Positions 63,005 to 64,000 of a stretch of 64,000 nt of DNA are shown in pieces. Both the position numbers and the translations under genes were made by a program. Below the pieces are notes generated by a model, which had not been told where the DNA came from, searched no databases, and worked only from the letters and a program-made list of their open reading frames with translations. The DNA lies in contig WBMZ01003297.1 of NCBI GenBank assembly GCA_013400975.1, positions 82,117-146,116 on the forward strand, in the 5' to 3' direction. Every line of letters begins with the position of its first letter. Positions within the stretch are counted from its first letter, which is position 1. Origin of the DNA: Atrichornis clamosus (taxonomy: Eukaryota; Chordata; Aves; Passeriformes; Menuridae).

Positions 63005-64000
63005 CCTTTCTCCTGCAGAAGTTCTGCACTTCTGTCCTTCCCTCAGGTTTTGTTGTTCTTCAACTCTTGTGCATTTTTCCTTTTTTGCGCCTGGTGCTCC
63101 CATCCCTCCAGACGAATCTTTCCCATGGCTTCAGGCAGAATAAATTGCACGAATATTTCACCCAGCCTCTGAGGAGACTGGTAAAAAACGCGTCCAACAA
63201 AGATGGCTTCATAAACAGGATCAGGGAACAGTTGTGCCCAGTGAGCTGGCCCTGGTGTGGGGATTTATTCCAGCAGACGTGAGCTGGGATCTCAGCTCAC
63301 TGGTCAGTCCTGCGTGGGACCTCGGTGAGTCACACTTGGTGCACTCAGTCACCCCGTGATCTCATCTCTCGAAACCTCTGCCTAAACAAAACTAGTTCTC
63401 ATTTTGTTTCACATAACACAACTCATTAACGTCACCAGGCCACGTGCTGGCTGAGGCACCAGCTCCCTTGGATTTTGGAAAGGACCCTGGACTGCAGTCC
63501 TGGCCTGTCTGTCTACCTGTTGTCTTTCCAAACAAGCCTGGGATGGGCGAGCCAGCCAAGCCACCAAGTGCCCGGTTCCTGGGGTGAGACTGCCTGGAGC
63601 CTCACATGAAATATGCTTGGGAGGAGTCCGAAGCTCGAAGCCAAGGCTGGTTAGGGAATAGAAAGGTCCTATTTTGGGTGCTCTTGCTGAACATTCCACT
63701 TGAAGGAATTTCCTTCTTTTAAGAAGGAACATGAAATGGTCAGACACCATTAAAGTGACAATTTTATATTTTGATTTTGTGTGTCATCTAAATATAACCA
63801 AAAATCTGCAGGGCAGGGCAGGTGACAAGGAATATCCTAAGGACAACTCTCAACCATGTCATGCTTAGGAAAACAAGGTCTCACATCCTTGATAGGATGG
63901 GATGGAGCTTTATTTCCTTCTTTTCTGTACCTGTTATTGCAACTTCCCTAGAGGTTTTCAAATATAACCATTAAAGTGGAAAGAGAAAAGAGAGAAAAGA
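63005..64000. other. Unique non-coding sequence to the window end
   Basis: No gene or repeat recognised. A 113-codon minus-strand frame (63409-63750) has no motif. The last 30 bases are purine-rich. Confidence 0.6.

Overview
The window looks like nuclear DNA of a bird. The main evidence is about twenty pieces of CR1 retrotransposon carrying the typical avian 3' end: a GGTTGGAA-like block, a TTCCAACC-like block and a short tail of ATTCTATG/ATTCTGTG octamers. Other interspersed repeats are sparse, CpG is low, and stop codons interrupt every frame. Crocodilians and turtles also carry CR1, so 'bird' is an inference, and I cannot name the species. I see no bacterial or plasmid features.

I found no protein-coding exon, tRNA, rRNA or CRISPR array that I can support. 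The longest open frames (about 165 to 207 codons) show no recognisable domain, and several run through CR1 sequence read backwards. The window is best read as intergenic DNA or the inside of a very large intron. Short exons cannot be excluded without comparison to other genomes.

Layout. Positions 1-20.8 kb: mostly unique sequence with small CR1 tails (1.6, 5.7, 7.9, 18.2 kb), an AT dinucleotide tract (9.3 kb), a one-sided G/T-rich tract (15.5 kb) and a perfect 9-bp hairpin (16.16 kb). 20.8-26.2 kb: the richest part, with two CR1 copies in opposite orientation about 590 bp apart, a six-unit 33-bp minisatellite, an orphan 32-bp CR1 sliver beside it, a short CpG-enriched stretch and another CR1. 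32-42 kb: several minus-strand CR1 tails, then the longest CR1 of the window (about 640 bp), which retains a broken end of the CR1 ORF2 reading frame. 42-56 kb: mostly unique sequence with two small tandem duplications, CR1 fragments and, at 55.76-55.91 kb, a 153-bp element with terminal inverted repeats of hAT type. 56-64 kb: three more CR1 3' ends and unique sequence.

By tail sequence the CR1 copies fall into at least four groups (labels are mine). Type A has a CCATGGCAGGG-like block. Type B has GGACCAGAT..CCTCCAGA. Type C has GGACTTGATGA..TTTTCCA. Type D has GGGGTTGTCCTGTGCAG. Together the CR1 pieces cover about 3.8 kb, or 6 percent of the window. No set of genes working together can be described here.
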